Shown here: piece after piece, positions 9,746 through 22,900 of the stretch
Position numbering within the stretch: the first letter of the stretch is position 1
How the letters are laid out: every line of letters starts with the position of its first letter
Source: Pseudevernia furfuracea
Lineage: Eukaryota; Ascomycota; Lecanoromycetes; Lecanorales; Parmeliaceae
Assembly: GCA_022315425.1 (NCBI GenBank)
Contig: JAIUPT010000014.1
Location: 475,867 to 539,866, forward strand
Length of the DNA: 64,000 nt
Direction of reading: 5' to 3'
The notes under the pieces: generated by a model
What the model was told of the DNA's origin: nothing
What the model saw: only the letters and a program-made list of their open reading frames with translations
The model's database searches: none
Program-made: the position numbers and the translations under genes

Positions 9746-12700
9746 ATGACTTCGGAGCTTTTGCATGCGGTCGAAAGACTGCGCATACGTGCCAATGAGT
9801 ACGATTTTGACCAAGATGCATGCATCGATGCTACACTTAGCCAGATTAGGCCAAAGAAGCGAATCAAAAGAGATACTCAGGCTCTGAAGAAGGAGCTGGA
9901 AAAAGACTTTCTCACACCGCAGACGTCATTTGATGCGGAATGGCTCAATAAAATACAACAGTATGTCGTACAATCAAGAGGCGTGAGAATTCGCTGACAT
10001 GGTCTATGGACGATGGGACGTTTCCGCAGACTATACTGGTGTATATAAACTAGCGCCCACGCAAACGAGGACCATCATTCGCTTTACTAGGGAAGGGTTG
10101 GATGGCGAAGTCACTGGCTACAAAGAGGTTACGGTACCTGCCAATAGTGCCACCGCCAAGAATTCGACCTCTTTAGTCAGGAAACCTGCTAATCGTGCTG
10201 ACTTCGTTCGAGGAGCTGCTGGGTTCTTTCCATTTGCGCCAGGTGGGCTTGATGGTGTCACCGCCGTTGCTGCGCTAGAAGACCAAGTCGGTCAAGAAGA
10301 GCAGCACACCAAAGGCAACAAAGTGAGCAGATTGAATCGTGTGATCAATTTTAGCTTGCATGGCAGTTTGCTCGAGATAGCACCAGGCTTCGAAAGAGGA
10401 CTTGATTTTACAAAGAACAACAAAAAGGTAGACGAGGCTACTGCAAAGCAAGTGGAAGACACTCTAGGAGCAGAACCTAATGGTTTAGGCACCTCTGATC
10501 GTCAAGTGGAGTCTGATGTCCATGGTGTCTTCTTAGAAGGGCATAATTCTGATGACAGCGATTCAAACGAAGGGGACGAGGAAGACATTGACCTCCTACT
10601 GCCTGTGGAATTTCCAGCCTTTGAGCCCCATAGTGTTCTAGCAGCGTCGACGACCCGAAAAGGCGGCAGAGAATGGGCTCACATGGTTGACGTAAAGAGG
10701 GAAATCACTAATTTTCGTGAACTTGTGCCCGACATGGCCAGGGCCTGGCCTTTCGAGCTCGACACTTTCCAGAAAGAGGCCGTGTATCATCTCGAAAATG
10801 GCGATTCTGTCTTTGTAGCGGCTCATACCTCTGCTGGGAAGACCGTCGTTGCTGAATATGCAATAGCGCTGGCAGCCAGACACATGACTAAAGCTATCTA
10901 CACATCTCCAATCAAAGCCTTGAGCAACCAGAAGTTTCGTGATTTCAGGCTTGAGTTCCAAGACGTGGGCATCTTGACAGGCGATGTCCAGATCAATGCA
11001 GAGGCTAGCTGCCTCATCATGACAACGGAGATCTTGAGAAGTATGCTCTACCGCGGAGCGGACCTACTTAGAGATATTGAATTCGTCATCTTCGACGAGG
11101 TTCATTACGTGAACGACTTGGAGCGGGGCGTCGTTTGGGAAGAAGTAATTATAATGCTACCAGAGCATGTCACTCTTATCCTTCTTTCAGCAACCGTTCC
11201 AAATACCTATGAGTTTGCTTCTTGGGTAGGAAGAACAAAGAAGAAAGACATTTATGTCATCTCAACCCCGAAAAGACCAGTACCATTGGAGCACTATCTG
11301 TGGGCTGATAAGGCCATGTATAAAATTGTCGACGCGGACAAGAGATTTCTAGACATAGGTTGGAAGGAGGCAAACACAGCCATGTCAGGCAGGGACAAGA
11401 GTCAAGCTGCGGTTGAAGCCAATGGATCAGTAAACCAGCGTGGTGCCTCTAATGCCAGAGGAGGCCGTGGTCAGGGTCAACGTGGTGGATCTGCGCGTGG
11501 AGGCCAACAGCGTGGAGGAACACAGCAGCGGGGAAGAGGTCAAGCTCCTCGAGGTGTCGGCAATATTGCTCGAACAGGGAGGGGCGGAGGTCGAACAAGT
11601 GTCGCACAGGACAGGAACATATGGGTCCATCTCGTTCAACATCTAAAGAAGCATGATCTTCTTCCCGCATGCATCTTTGTCTTCTCAAAGAAAAGATGTG
11701 AGCAAAATGCCGACGCCTTGTCAACTCAAGACTTCTGTACCGCATCGGAGAAGAGCGCGATACACATGATAATCGAGCGATCGATTGCTCGGCTCAAGCC
11801 TGAGGATCGTCTTCTACCTCAAATCATACGACTACGGGAACTACTCAATCGAGGTATCGCCGTACACCATGGTGGTCTTCTGCCAATTGTCAAAGAAGTC
11901 GTTGAAATCCTCTTCGCAAAGACACTTGTGAAGGTTCTATTTGCAACGGAGACTTTTGCTATGGGCCTCAACCTACCAACACGTACAGTGGTCTTTTCAG
12001 GCTTCCGTAAGCATGATGGTCGAGCTTTTAGAGATCTACTGCCAGGGGAATACACGCAAATGGCGGGCAGAGCTGGTCGGCGCGGAATTGACCCCGTTGG
12101 CAGCGTAATTATTGTCAACTCTAATAGTGACGAGGCTCCGCCTGCGGCCACATTAAAGCAGATGATCCTTGGTGACCCCACAAAGTTACGATCCCAGTTT
12201 CGTCTTACTTATAACATGATCCTCAACCTACTCAGAGTGGAGGCACTAAAGATTGAGGAGATGATCAAAAGAAGTTTCAGTGAAAATGCAACCCAGGCGC
12301 TGCTCCCTGAGCAAGAAAGACAGGTCAAGCTCTCCGAGTCAGACTTGGCCAAAGTCAAACGTGAACCCTGTGAAATTTGCGACATTGATCTTGAAGAGTG
12401 TCATGCTGGGGCCATGGAATTCCAGTCAGCCACTGCGGACTTAAACCTCGCACTTCTAGCATCTCCAGTTGGCAGGCGAATGTTCTCTGTCAAGCGCTTA
12501 GTCGTATTCCGAAAGGTGGAAAGAATCATACTACAACGGGAAGCAAATGGAGCTGACTGACGTTCAGGACGGTATACGTACCGCGGGAATTCTTCTACGT
12601 GAAGGCGCGAGCAAGGGCCTTGCTCCGACCCTCGAGCTTCTATCTCTAGGAGCGAAGAATCCAGCTTGTCATCCGAGTGATCTCTTACCCTATCTCCCTA

Positions 12701-13876
12701 AGTTTCGCCCCCTGTTCGCAAAGTTACCCACAGAGGTTGCAGAGATGGAGCTTAAGGTCCTCAAGATCCCCTTGAGTGATATTGACTCTGTGACCAAAAC
12801 GATTGTACAGGTTAGAGGACCTATTTGGTATCTGCGGATTAAGAAAGGTATTGATAACCAATTCGTAGATTGGGACCGATGAATTACTGAAACCCGGTGA
12901 AGAAGCGACAAAGTTCGCAGCTGGGGAAGCGGCCAAAACCTGTGCTGCATGGAACCAGCCTAGTTGGGACGAATTGGACTGGAGTCGGATTAAAGAGCTC
13001 CAGACACGAGAGATATTGGAACATCGCAAGCAAGAAGCCAGCAAAGCTCAGCAAGCTCGTGCCCTCGATTGCCCAAAATTTGTCACGCACGTAAGGCAAA
13101 CAGTTCCTAAAATCTGCTGTGTATATGCTAAACTGTTGTAGTTCTCGATGCGTCATGACGAATGGCTCATCAAAGAGAACATATCACAACTGAGGCAACT
13201 AATGTCAGATCAGAACTTACAGCTCCTTCCCGACTACCAACAGCGGATATCGGTCTTGAAAGATTTGAGATTTATTGACCAGCATTCAAGGGTTGAACTC
13301 AAAGGCAAGGTGGCCTGTGAAGTAAGCTCGAACCTGTGGTGTCTCTTCTTGGCCGTCGTTGACAAGGAAATCTAGATTCATTCGGCTGACGAGCTTGTCC
13401 TTACTGAGCTTATACTCGAAAATGTGCTTGCAGAATTCGAGCCAGAAGAGATCGTCGCTCTTCTATCAGCATTTGTCTTCCAGGAAAAGACCGAGGCCGA
13501 GCCTACCTTGACTCCCCATCTGCAAACAGGTAAGGAGACGATCGTTGCTATATCTGAGAAAGTAAACGCTTTCCAGACGCAGCATCAAGTCATCCTCTCA
13601 AGTGATGACTCGAATGACTTTGTGAGTCGACCTCGATTTGGTCTCGTGGAAGTGGTGTACGAGTGGGCCAGGGGAATGTCATTCAACCGAATCACAGACC
13701 TCACAGATGTGCTGGAAGGGACGGTCGTTCGCGTGATCACAAGGTTGGATGAGACGTGTAGGGAGGTGAAGAACGCAGCGAGGATCATCGGAGATCCTGA
13801 GCTCTTCACAAAGATGCAAACGGCGCAAGAGCTAATCAAACGCGACATCACAGCGGTCGCCTCGCTCTATATGTGA
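9746..13876 (+). CDS. SKI2: Ski2-type DExH RNA helicase (Ski complex, exosome cofactor)
   Basis: Model join(9746..9960,10030..12515,12568..12847,12903..13090,13142..13321,13376..13876), about 1280 aa. Ski2 is the helicase of the cytoplasmic Ski complex that threads mRNA into the exosome for 3'-5' decay. Visible are motif I AHTSAGKT, motif II DEVH in FDEVHYVND, motif III SAT, motif VI QMAGRAGRRGID, and the C-terminal DSHCT region ending CREVKNAARIIGDPELF...ITAVASLYM. The linker between the two RecA domains (about 11440-11600) holds an RGG-rich tract. Introns 2-5 are short and in phase; intron 3 uses a GAAG acceptor that restores RIKKEATKF. The first intron is problematic: the obvious GT at 9961 and AG at 10029 do not keep frame, although both flanking exons look genuine. 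An acceptor at 10069 would keep frame but delete a plausible segment. Start chosen at 9746; 9653 is an alternative. Confidence 0.88.
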
Positions 13877-14363
13877 TATGTAGCAGTTATTATACGAAGC
13901 TCTATGCTGTGTTGTACTGTTGTACGTATCACCGACACCTCCTACGATGAGCCATGCAATTAGAGGACGTAATCGACGGAACAGTAGTGTTGGCCCAATG
14001 TAGACGATTAATCAGACTTGATGTTGTGGAGCTGGTTCCTGGGAAATACGAGTAGTAGTACAAGGAAAATGGGAGTGGACATAATAGTCGACATTTTCGA
14101 GATCTTGGCGGCCACTACATACTGCATCTACCTGCAACAACATTCTTCAACCCACGCAATACAGGCGCATGTTGCTCCTAAACTCCACACCTTGTCGGGC
14201 TTGCATTCACAGTTCCGCGCTATTGTGAATCTTGACTATCCTACTTCTACGCACATTTAAGTGGGACAGACCGCCTTTCAATCCATACCCACCATCCACA
14301 CGCCCTCCACCTTGCTTCCGTTGCACTCTCTTGGGCGCATTGTCGCGCCAGGCATTAAACAGA
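13877..14363. other. intergenic between ski2 and importin gene
   Basis: About 490 bases holding the ski2 3' end and the promoter/5' leader of the importin gene. No conserved frame, RNA gene or repeat was recognised. Confidence 0.4.
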
Positions 14364-17300
14364 ATGGATGTCACGCTCCTTAGAAACCGTATACAGTCGA
14401 CAGTCGACCCAAATGCAGATGCAAGACGTCAAGCTGAGCTAGACTTGAGATATGTAAGCTCCCTGGTGCTCTTGTTCTCAGAACGTGCTAATATACCCAT
14501 TCCAAGGCAGAAGAACAGCCAGGCTTTATCAATGCTCTTCTCAACATACTGCAGGCGGAGGAGGACAACAGCATACGCCTCTCCAGTACGCCTTCCAGCT
14601 GCCTTTACACTAACACGGCTAATTCATACACAGCTGTTGTGTACCTCAAAAACCGAGTCACTAGAGCATGGCAACCGAGCGAAGATCCGGCAGCTCACAA
14701 GCAAATACCAGAAGATGAGAAGCTCGACCTGCGGAACCGTCTTCTACCCATTCTAGCCTCTTCGTCACCCCAAGTCCGAATGCAACTCATACCAATCCTA
14801 CAAAAGATATTATCTTATGATTTTCCTGCCAAATGGCCCAATTTCCTAGCTCTAACGATGCAATTATTGAATACGAACGATGCAAACTCCGTCTTCGCAG
14901 GCTTACATTGTATGCTAGCAATATGCCGGATGTATAGGTTTAAGGGAGGAGAGAACAGAGGGAATTTCAACCAAATAGTTGAGGCATCTTTCCCACAGCT
15001 GCTGGGCATCGCCACGCGCCTAGTGGAAGAAACAAGCGTGGAGGCATGGGAAATGTTACACATCATCATGAAAGCTTACAAACATGCAATCTATGTGGGT
15101 CGACCCTTCAAACGCCCGAGACTAGTGGCATGCTAACATACATGAAGTTCGAACTACCTGGATACCTGATGCATCAAGACCGGATGGTCGGCTGGTGTAC
15201 CCTATTTTTGACTATCGTTGGCAAGGAGGCCCCAGTCCACGCCCTCGACGAGGAATATGACGAGCGAGAAAGAAATCACTTCTGGAAGTCAAAGAAATGG
15301 GCGTATGCAAATCTCAACCGGCTGTTTGTACGGTACGTCTCACAAACCAAGAGGTCGAATTTTGTTAATGGGCGCTAACTGAATGGTCTAAAGATATGGC
15401 AGCCCAAGCACTAACCAGAAAAATGCCTCTCCAGAAATGGTAGAGTTCTCCAAATCATTTCTCGCGAATTTCGCTCCTGAAATTCTCAAAGGATATCTGC
15501 AATCAGTCGAGAAGTGGGCATCCAAGACAACATGGCTCAGCAAGCCATCGCTATCGTATACGCTAAGCTTTCTGGATGAATGCGTAAAGCCGAAGTCAAT
15601 GTGGAATCACCTCAAACCGCACATGGAAACCCTCATCTCTCACGTGTTCTTTCCAATACTATGCCAATCCGATGAAGACATTGAACTCTTTGACTCCGAC
15701 CCTCCAGAATACCTTCATCGCAAGTTGAATTTTTATGAAGAAGTTTCAGCGCCTGATGTTGCTGCGACTAATCTCCTAGTCTCATTGACAAAGAGCCGCA
15801 AGAAGCAGACTTTCTCAATCTTGAATTTTGTCAACGGCGTCGTCAACAAGTACGAATCTGCCCCAGACGACCAAAAGAACGCTCGAGAGAAAGAAGGAGC
15901 ACTCCGGATGATCGGAACATTGGCTTCTGTCATCCTCAGCAAAAAGAGCCCAATAGCCGACCAAGTCGAGTATTTCTTCGTTCGGCATGTCTTCCCAGAG
16001 TTCCGTAGTCCCCATGGATTCCTCCGAGCACGAGCCTGCGACACATTGGGCAAGTTCGAGCAACTTGAATTCAAAGATCCCAGCAATCTGCTCATCATCT
16101 ACCGAAACATACTCGAATCGATGGCCGATCCTGCGCTGCCAGTACGCGTAGAGGCAGCCCTCGCCCTTCAACCTCTCATCCGACACGAAGTCATTCGTGC
16201 GTCTATGCAACAAAATATACCGCAGATAATGCAGCAACTACTGAAGTTGGCTAATGAAGTTGACGTAGATGCGCTAGCTAATGTAATGGAGGATTTTGTT
16301 GAAGAGTTCGCTGCCGAGCTCACCCCTTTCGCAGTCGCTCTGAGCGAGCAGTTGCGGGATACGTACCTCCGAATCGTCCGTGAACTCTTAGAAAGGCAGA
16401 GCGCCAAAGATGACGACGAGACCTATGGAGACTTCTTAGACGACAAGAGCATTACCGCGCTCGGCGTGCTTCAAACCATTGGTACTCTCATTCTTACCTT
16501 GGAGGCAACACCGGATGTTTTGATGCACCTGGAGACCATCCTAATGCCAGTGATTCAGATCACCCTCGAGAACAAGCTCTTTGATTTGTACAACGAGGTT
16601 TTCGAGATCATTGACAGCTGCACTTTCTCGGCTAAATCAGTCTCACCTACAATGTGGCAAGCTTTCGTGTTGATGCACAAGACTTTCAAGTCCGGCGCAG
16701 AACTATACCTGGAGGATATGCTACCCGCCTTGGATAATTTCGTTTCGTATGGGGCAGAAACGCTGGTCCAGACTCCTACATATATCGAAGCCCTCGTTGG
16801 TATGGTATCGGACATATTTCACGACGAGAAGGTCGGAGGTATGGATCGGATCTGCGGCTGCAAGCTTGCAGAAGCAATCATGCTCAATCTTCGGGGACAT
16901 GTTGACCGATTCGTCCCCACTTTCGTGGAATTAGCTATGAGGATGCTATCAAGTAACGAGCTGAAGGTCAAATCTTACAGGATACACCTTATGGAAATGG
17001 TCATAAACGCCATCTACTACAATCCCGTGATCACTCTGCATGTTTTAGAGTCAAATGGATGGACCAACAAGTTCTTTAGCTCATGGTTTTCGAATATCGA
17101 GAGCTTCACACGAGTACACGACAAGAAATTGTCTATTGTCGCGATAAGCTCTCTGCTGACACTGAACGCCAATGAAGTACCTACCAGCGTCCAACAAGGC
17201 TGGCCGAGATTATTACAGGGCGTGGTCCGCTTATTTCAGACCCTCCCCGCGGCATTGAAGAGTAAGACAAGCATCACCTCTGTTGTGTCAGCCAAATCGC

Positions 17301-17876
17301 TGACATCGTGCAGACCGCGAAGAGGCTACAAAGGAAGGAGACTTCACTCTCAATGACGATGATGATGACGATGACGACGATAACGATCAAGAAGAGTGGG
17401 ACGGAGAGACATGGACCAACGAAGGTGAGGATGCCGAGGACATCAAGGATGAAAGTGCCGCTTATCTAGACTTTCTCAAAGAAGAGGTGAGTCGATCGAT
17501 GAAGTTGCAATCGGACCCGGCTGATGGAGAGAAACAGTCCGAAAAGTTCGGCGCTGCACAGGATGAATCCGACGACGAGCTAGAAGAGGAGAGCTTGCTT
17601 GAGACTCCCCTTGACAAAGTGGAACCATACGGGCTGTTCAAGGGAACTTTATTCAGTATGCATATGCTCAATGATGATCTACCATTATGTTCACTGACAC
17701 GCTTGCCTCAAGAATTGCAACAGGAGCAACCCCAGCTCTATGATAATCTCACAAAAATCCTTAATTCGGAAGAGCAGCAGATCGTCCAAGCAGTCATTGT
17801 GCAAGCCGATGCGAACGCCGTAGCCGCTCAGGCCGTTGCAGCTGCTACAGCTGCGCAAACTAACGGTGGGCACTGA
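14364..17876 (+). CDS. nmd5: importin-7/8-type karyopherin beta (Nmd5/Sxm1-like)
   Basis: Model join(14364..14453,14507..14585,14634..15094,15148..15332,15394..17261,17314..17876), 1081 aa, all junctions in phase. These karyopherins carry cargo such as ribosomal proteins, histones and kinases through the nuclear pore under Ran control. The start MDVTLLRNRIQSTVDPNADA is followed by the importin-beta N-terminal domain, where splicing joins LRYAEEQPGFINALLNIL. The rest is HEAT-type helical repeats including the YDFPAKWPNF motif and HFWKSKKWAYANLNRL. The last exon starts with an acidic tract (a run of Asp near 17355-17385) and an E/D-rich tail before LDKVEPYGLFK, a layout usual in this subfamily. 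In yeast the paralogues are Nmd5 and Sxm1; which is closer cannot be decided by eye. Five introns of 48-61 nt. Confidence 0.9.
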
Positions 17877-19237
17877 ACTCTTTCTTCCTTATTGGTGTAT
17901 GACTGGCGCGTTGGAATGGATGCTCTTATTATCCGCGGTGTTCGAAAATCACGGGGTATGGAGGCACAGATTCTGAAATGGTCCTTTATGTAGGGCATAA
18001 GCGAGTGGGGTCTAAATCTGGTTAAATGTGACCGATATATTGCGTGAAGAAAGAATGCGAACGACATTTAGGGATAGACAGCCAATAATCCGGCAGTATC
18101 TCACAATAAACGCGGGCTTTAGGGATCACCGATCCAAAGTAGAGTTGAAGGCATAGTAACCTCAAGACATCCTTGCCTCAGGTATGGCTTGAGCACTATT
18201 CTCAGATGTTGAGAGTGCAAAACCAGTATTCCCCCTGCACTATCCGTTGGGCATTGCGCACCTAGTAGGTGAACGACCAGAGAGACCGAAGTGTGAGGGG
18301 CTGTAGGAAAGCATCAAGAAGGCAGTCCATTGTACCGGCTGCAGACGAGAGGCTAAAAAAGGGGGCAGTCGAAGTGGTGCAAGTCTCCCCTGTATCGACA
18401 AGATCAGCGCCAATAAGAAGTTATCTCGCTGGTGATTGCTCATATTTGAAGCAAATTCACGTGTGAACAGCAACGTTTCTGGGTATGAAACCCAAGTCGC
18501 AACGATGAGAAAGTCACCCTCCGAGACAGCAAATGTTTCTGATAGCTTGCATAGCTGCCAGCCATACAAGAAAAGGACAGGATGATTGCATCCATTCAAT
18601 GACATCGTGGCGACCCTGTTGACCAAAGATCTAAGATGGTCCTGACCATCGCCATGGTGCCTGAACGGAGCGTATTGGTGACAGACATGTTCGTCTTGAT
18701 TCCTCCCCTGCCCTCCTATCCTCCCCTGCCTCCGATTCTTGTTTACCTCCTCGGTCTGTAAGGCCTACCGGTAAATTCAGTGGGCTCTAGGATCTCCCCC
18801 TTAACTTGTTCAGGTCAGTAAGTTTGTCTCATTACAGTAATGGACCCGTCATAGTTTCTGTGGCCTCTTATCGAGGATTGGTCCATATTTAAAAGCATTT
18901 GGCGGTTCCGGCAGGCAATTGTTGTAAGAGCTTTTGGGAAGAGTGCCCTTGGGAATGGAGGAAAGCAAAGAGCAAAAGGCACTGTAGAAGTCAAACTTCC
19001 CGGAGTCGTCACGATTCTTAGTGGGTCAGGACGCACGTTTCAGAACTCGCCCGAGCGATTTCGAAGGCTCACGTGCAAGAAAAAAATCCCGAGCACTGAG
19101 CTGACCGGGTCACCATCTCAGATTTACGACCCCGAACAGTAACCCGGCCTAAGGGGGTATGCGGTGAGTCAAATAGCATCATAGCCGGCGAAATGCGTGT
19201 GGTGTGAAGCTCCAATCCTGAAAGATGGCATGGTTGA
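17877..19237. other. intergenic, convergent; no gene recognised
   Basis: About 1.36 kb between the stop codons of the importin gene (+) and cox16 (-). Open frames of up to 128 codons exist (for example 18240-18626 on the minus strand), but their composition is not protein-like and no motif is visible. I see no tRNA or clear repeat. Confidence 0.35.
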
Positions 19238-19783
19238 TCATACCCCGTCATTCTCACCCGGTAATCTTTTCACCCTTTTATTTTCCCAGTCGTCCAAATC
19301 CTGCGACTCGATTGAGCTTTCGGAGTCCTCTCAACGGCAGATATCTGAGACTGACCTTGGCAGCCAACCGATAGTACTCTTCATTGATATCCACTCTCCG
19401 CCGATCTTTGCCAATGCCCAACTCCTCTTCCTTGGTCATCTGCTGCATTTTTCGATCATGTCGTTCATATCTGAGCGCAGTGGCGGGTGTGAGTATGAAA
19501 GATCCTATGAAGGTTTCGGAGTCAGCGGTGCTTCTTCATGGCACTAACGATGAGCATCTAATAGATTCAGAAAAGAAACTATTCCGGAAACATGCCTTGC
19601 AGTTGGAAAAGTCGTCGGAAATAGGAAGAATGCTGGACAGATGTACATACCCGCAACGATTGTGAAGATGAAAGGGAGGCCGAAGAGGAGGAAAGGATGG
19701 CTGTTGAGGTTCCTCCGATATAAAGCGCCCAAGCTCTTCTGATAGGAGCTTGGTTGGAACTTCTTAGACTGAAAGGCAGGCAT
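19238..19783 (-). CDS. COX16: Cox16, cytochrome c oxidase assembly factor
   Basis: Model complement(join(19238..19300,19356..19504,19651..19783)), 114 aa, a normal length for the family. Cox16 is a small inner mitochondrial membrane protein needed to assemble complex IV, acting with Cox1 and Cox2 maturation. The start MPAFQSKKFQ and the single membrane segment HPFLLFGLPFIFTIVAGSFIL are assembled across the first intron. This is followed by TPATALRYERHDRK and the conserved KRVKRLPGENDG ending. An ATG eight codons upstream is in frame, but MPAFQ is the family start. The first intron is unusually long (146 nt) and carries CTGACTCCGAA ten bases before its acceptor, like several other long introns in this window. 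Divergent from nic96 with only about 210 bp between start codons. Confidence 0.93.
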
Positions 19784-19992
19784 GATGGGTTCCTTTACAA
19801 TACACAATACAGGATGGAAGCAACAGACAGTGATTTATCCCCGAGTTTTACCCGTTAGCGCGCCTGCCTTCAGCCCTACCTCAACACGAAAGACAGAAAG
19901 TAAACTTCACGTCTCCCTAGTGGTGGACTAACAGTCTCACAATCACATAATGTAAAGATTTCCTACAGAGCAAATATATCCACTCCCTCACC

Positions 19993-22900
19993 ATGTCTTC
20001 GTTATTCGGGCAGTCGAATCCCACGTCCAGCCTCTTTGGCAACCTCAACCCGGCCACATCTGCCCAATCCCAAGCTGCACCGACCAGCAGCCTGTTTGGT
20101 AACACTTCACAACCTCAGCAATCTTCGGGACAGACTACCAATCTTTTTGGCAGCCTCGGTGCTTCACAACCTCAAACGCAATCTGCTCTGTTTTCTAGTC
20201 TTGGAGGCGATCAGAAGCCAAACCTTTTCGGCTCGTCACAACCAAAACAGCAGACGGGCACCGTCGGCGGTGGGCTCTTCGGGACCGGTTCCGCGTTACA
20301 AGTGCAGCCTCAACAGACGTCTAGCTTGTTTGGAGGCGCTCAGAATAATGCAGCTACAACACAGCCTGCTGCTTCTTCTCTTTTCGCCCCACAGCCACAA
20401 CCACAGCAACAAAATAATCAGTCCGGACAAGGAGCACAGAGACAACAGCAACAGCAAGCCGGTCAGCATCCGCAAGTTGGGCAATTGACTTCGCAACCAG
20501 CTTACTTTGACAACCTGCTCGAGAAAGGAAGGAAGAGGACCCATGATGCTGATGGAGGACCTGGCTTTAGAGACCTTCCGAGCTTACAATTTGGTCTCGA
20601 CGATATTGCAAAGAAAGTGAGGGAGCTGGGAAGCGTCGGTATGCAAAAGCACCGAGGTAAAGCGGCAGACAGCAGTGCGCACTATCTTCTTGCTGCCTCT
20701 GGTATCAACCCTGGAACGACGCGGCGAGATCTCGACTTTCTAGCCGTCCAACCGCCCACCAGTGGAAATCTGCATCCGCCTCCAGAGTGGGATCCAGATA
20801 CGCATAAACACGTCGAACAATTACAGCAGCAATCTACACTCAGAATGATATCTGAAGGTCTAGAACGAGCCCAGAAAAACTTTGATGATTACCTTGAAGA
20901 AAACGTCGACACCAATTGGGAACTTCAGCGGGAGAAGATTTACGAGCATTTTGGGCTAATGCCTAAGCATGGAGAAGCTTCTGATGACTTGGCAAGTAGT
21001 CCTGGCATAAGGGGAGGCTTTGGCAAGTCGAGCAGAAGAGGGCGGACCAACAATGCCAACCGTGCAGGTCAATCGACTCTCAACAGAAGTATCTTTGGTC
21101 AGTCGAGTGTCCAGAAATCTGTCATAGGTAATCCAGGGGTAGGCTCTGGGAACACGACCCTTTTTGCCGATGTCGCAGAGAAAAATGCACCAGCACCAGC
21201 AGTCCAAGATGACCGATTCATGAGGGAGAAGCAGCGCAAGTTCGCAGAGAAAGTGCAAATGCTGAACCGCGCGCGACTTGACGAAAGTTCATACTCTGTG
21301 CTTCAAGAATTGAAAGGCATTGAGAGTCAGCCGGGAGGAGAGGTAAGCACACGAGCGTTCATGGGCCATTCTCTGACTGACTGGGGCAACCAGTCCCCAA
21401 AGCAGCTCGCAGACTCATATGATGCGTTGGTCGAGATCGTTGGAGAGAGCGAGGCAAAGGAACGGCAGTTCGCTGATGATTATCTCGACGAGATTCCCAA
21501 CTCTGCAAAGTCTATGAATATACGGAAGAGGGTCATAGATGGCTCAAGACGTTGCTTAGAGAAGTCGTATGGGGTCTTTGAATTTTAAATCCAATCATAG
21601 CTAACAATCTACAGCTTTTTACACGATCTCGAGGACCTCGTTGCCAGGAATCCGAAAGAGGCTAACCTTGGGGGTGTTCCTACGACTATCAACAAAGTTC
21701 GGGCTTACATCAGGATTCGTGCAGCCAGAAGGGACCTCTTTGCGGATGGCTCCGAGCTACGTACCATGAATGACGAATATCCTTGGCCTTTGGTTTTCTT
21801 TCTCTTAAGAAGTGGTCTCGTTAAGGAGGCTGCGGATTATGTCGTTGCTAACGGTACAGCTTTTCGAACGATCGATCGAAATTTCTTAAACTATATTACT
21901 ATCTATGCCAGGAATCCAGACAGAAGACTCGATAGGAAAGTCCAGGATCACATCAACCGAGAATACTCTGCACAAACTCGCGTTGCTCCAGACCATGCAA
22001 ATGATCCATATCAATTAGCTTGCTACAAAATCATCGGCCGTTGCGAGCTGACCAAACGAAGCATCGATAGCATTAGCCAAGGGGTTGAAGATTGGATTTG
22101 GCTCCAGTTCAGCCTCGCAAGGGAGGTCAATCGCGTTGAGGAGAGCGCCGGCGACGTCTTTGGCCTAGAAGAAGTGCGAGACACTATTCGTGAAATCGGC
22201 CAACGACACTTCTCCAAAGGAGCAGAGGGTATAGGAGGCTACGGCACATACTTCTACCTACAGATCTTGGGAGGCATGTTTGAGCAGGCGGTTTCATACT
22301 TGTACTCGTACTCCTATATCGCTGCTGTACATTTTGCTATTGCCCTTGACTTTTATGGTTTGTTGCGTGTCTCAGACTTTTCAGTCAACGAGACAGAACT
22401 TCGTAAGATTTCATGTTCATATCTATGACTCCAAACTAACTATACGCCAGTGACTTTCAACACCAAGGAGCTTCCACAAATCAGCTTTGGCCGCATGATT
22501 GGCTTTTATACTCGCGACTTCCGAGCAGGTAATGCCGAGGCCGCTGTCGACTATCTAACGTTGATCTGTCTCAATGCTGGCCTTCCAGGGGCAATGGGCA
22601 AATCGCAAGCATCCTTATGCCACGAGGCTCTGCGTGAGCTGGTTCTTGAGACACGAGAATTTGCTCAACTGCTTGGTGATGTCCGCGCGGATGGGACAAG
22701 ATTGAAAGGAGCCATCGAAAAGCGCCTGAAACTTATCGCGTTAGCTGACCAAGAACAACTGCTCCGAGTCGTCACAATTCAAGCAGCGAGTGTTGCAGAT
22801 GACAACGGCCGAGTCAATGACGCAGTGTTGCTCTACCATCTGGCCGAGGATTACGAGAGTGTAGTTTCCATTGTCAACCGGACTCTCTCGGAGGCTATCG

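Noticed and set aside
18240..18626. 128-codon minus-strand frame in the importin/cox16 gap
   Set aside because: Mixed composition, no motif, no supporting splice sites, and overlapping frames on the other strand are equally open.
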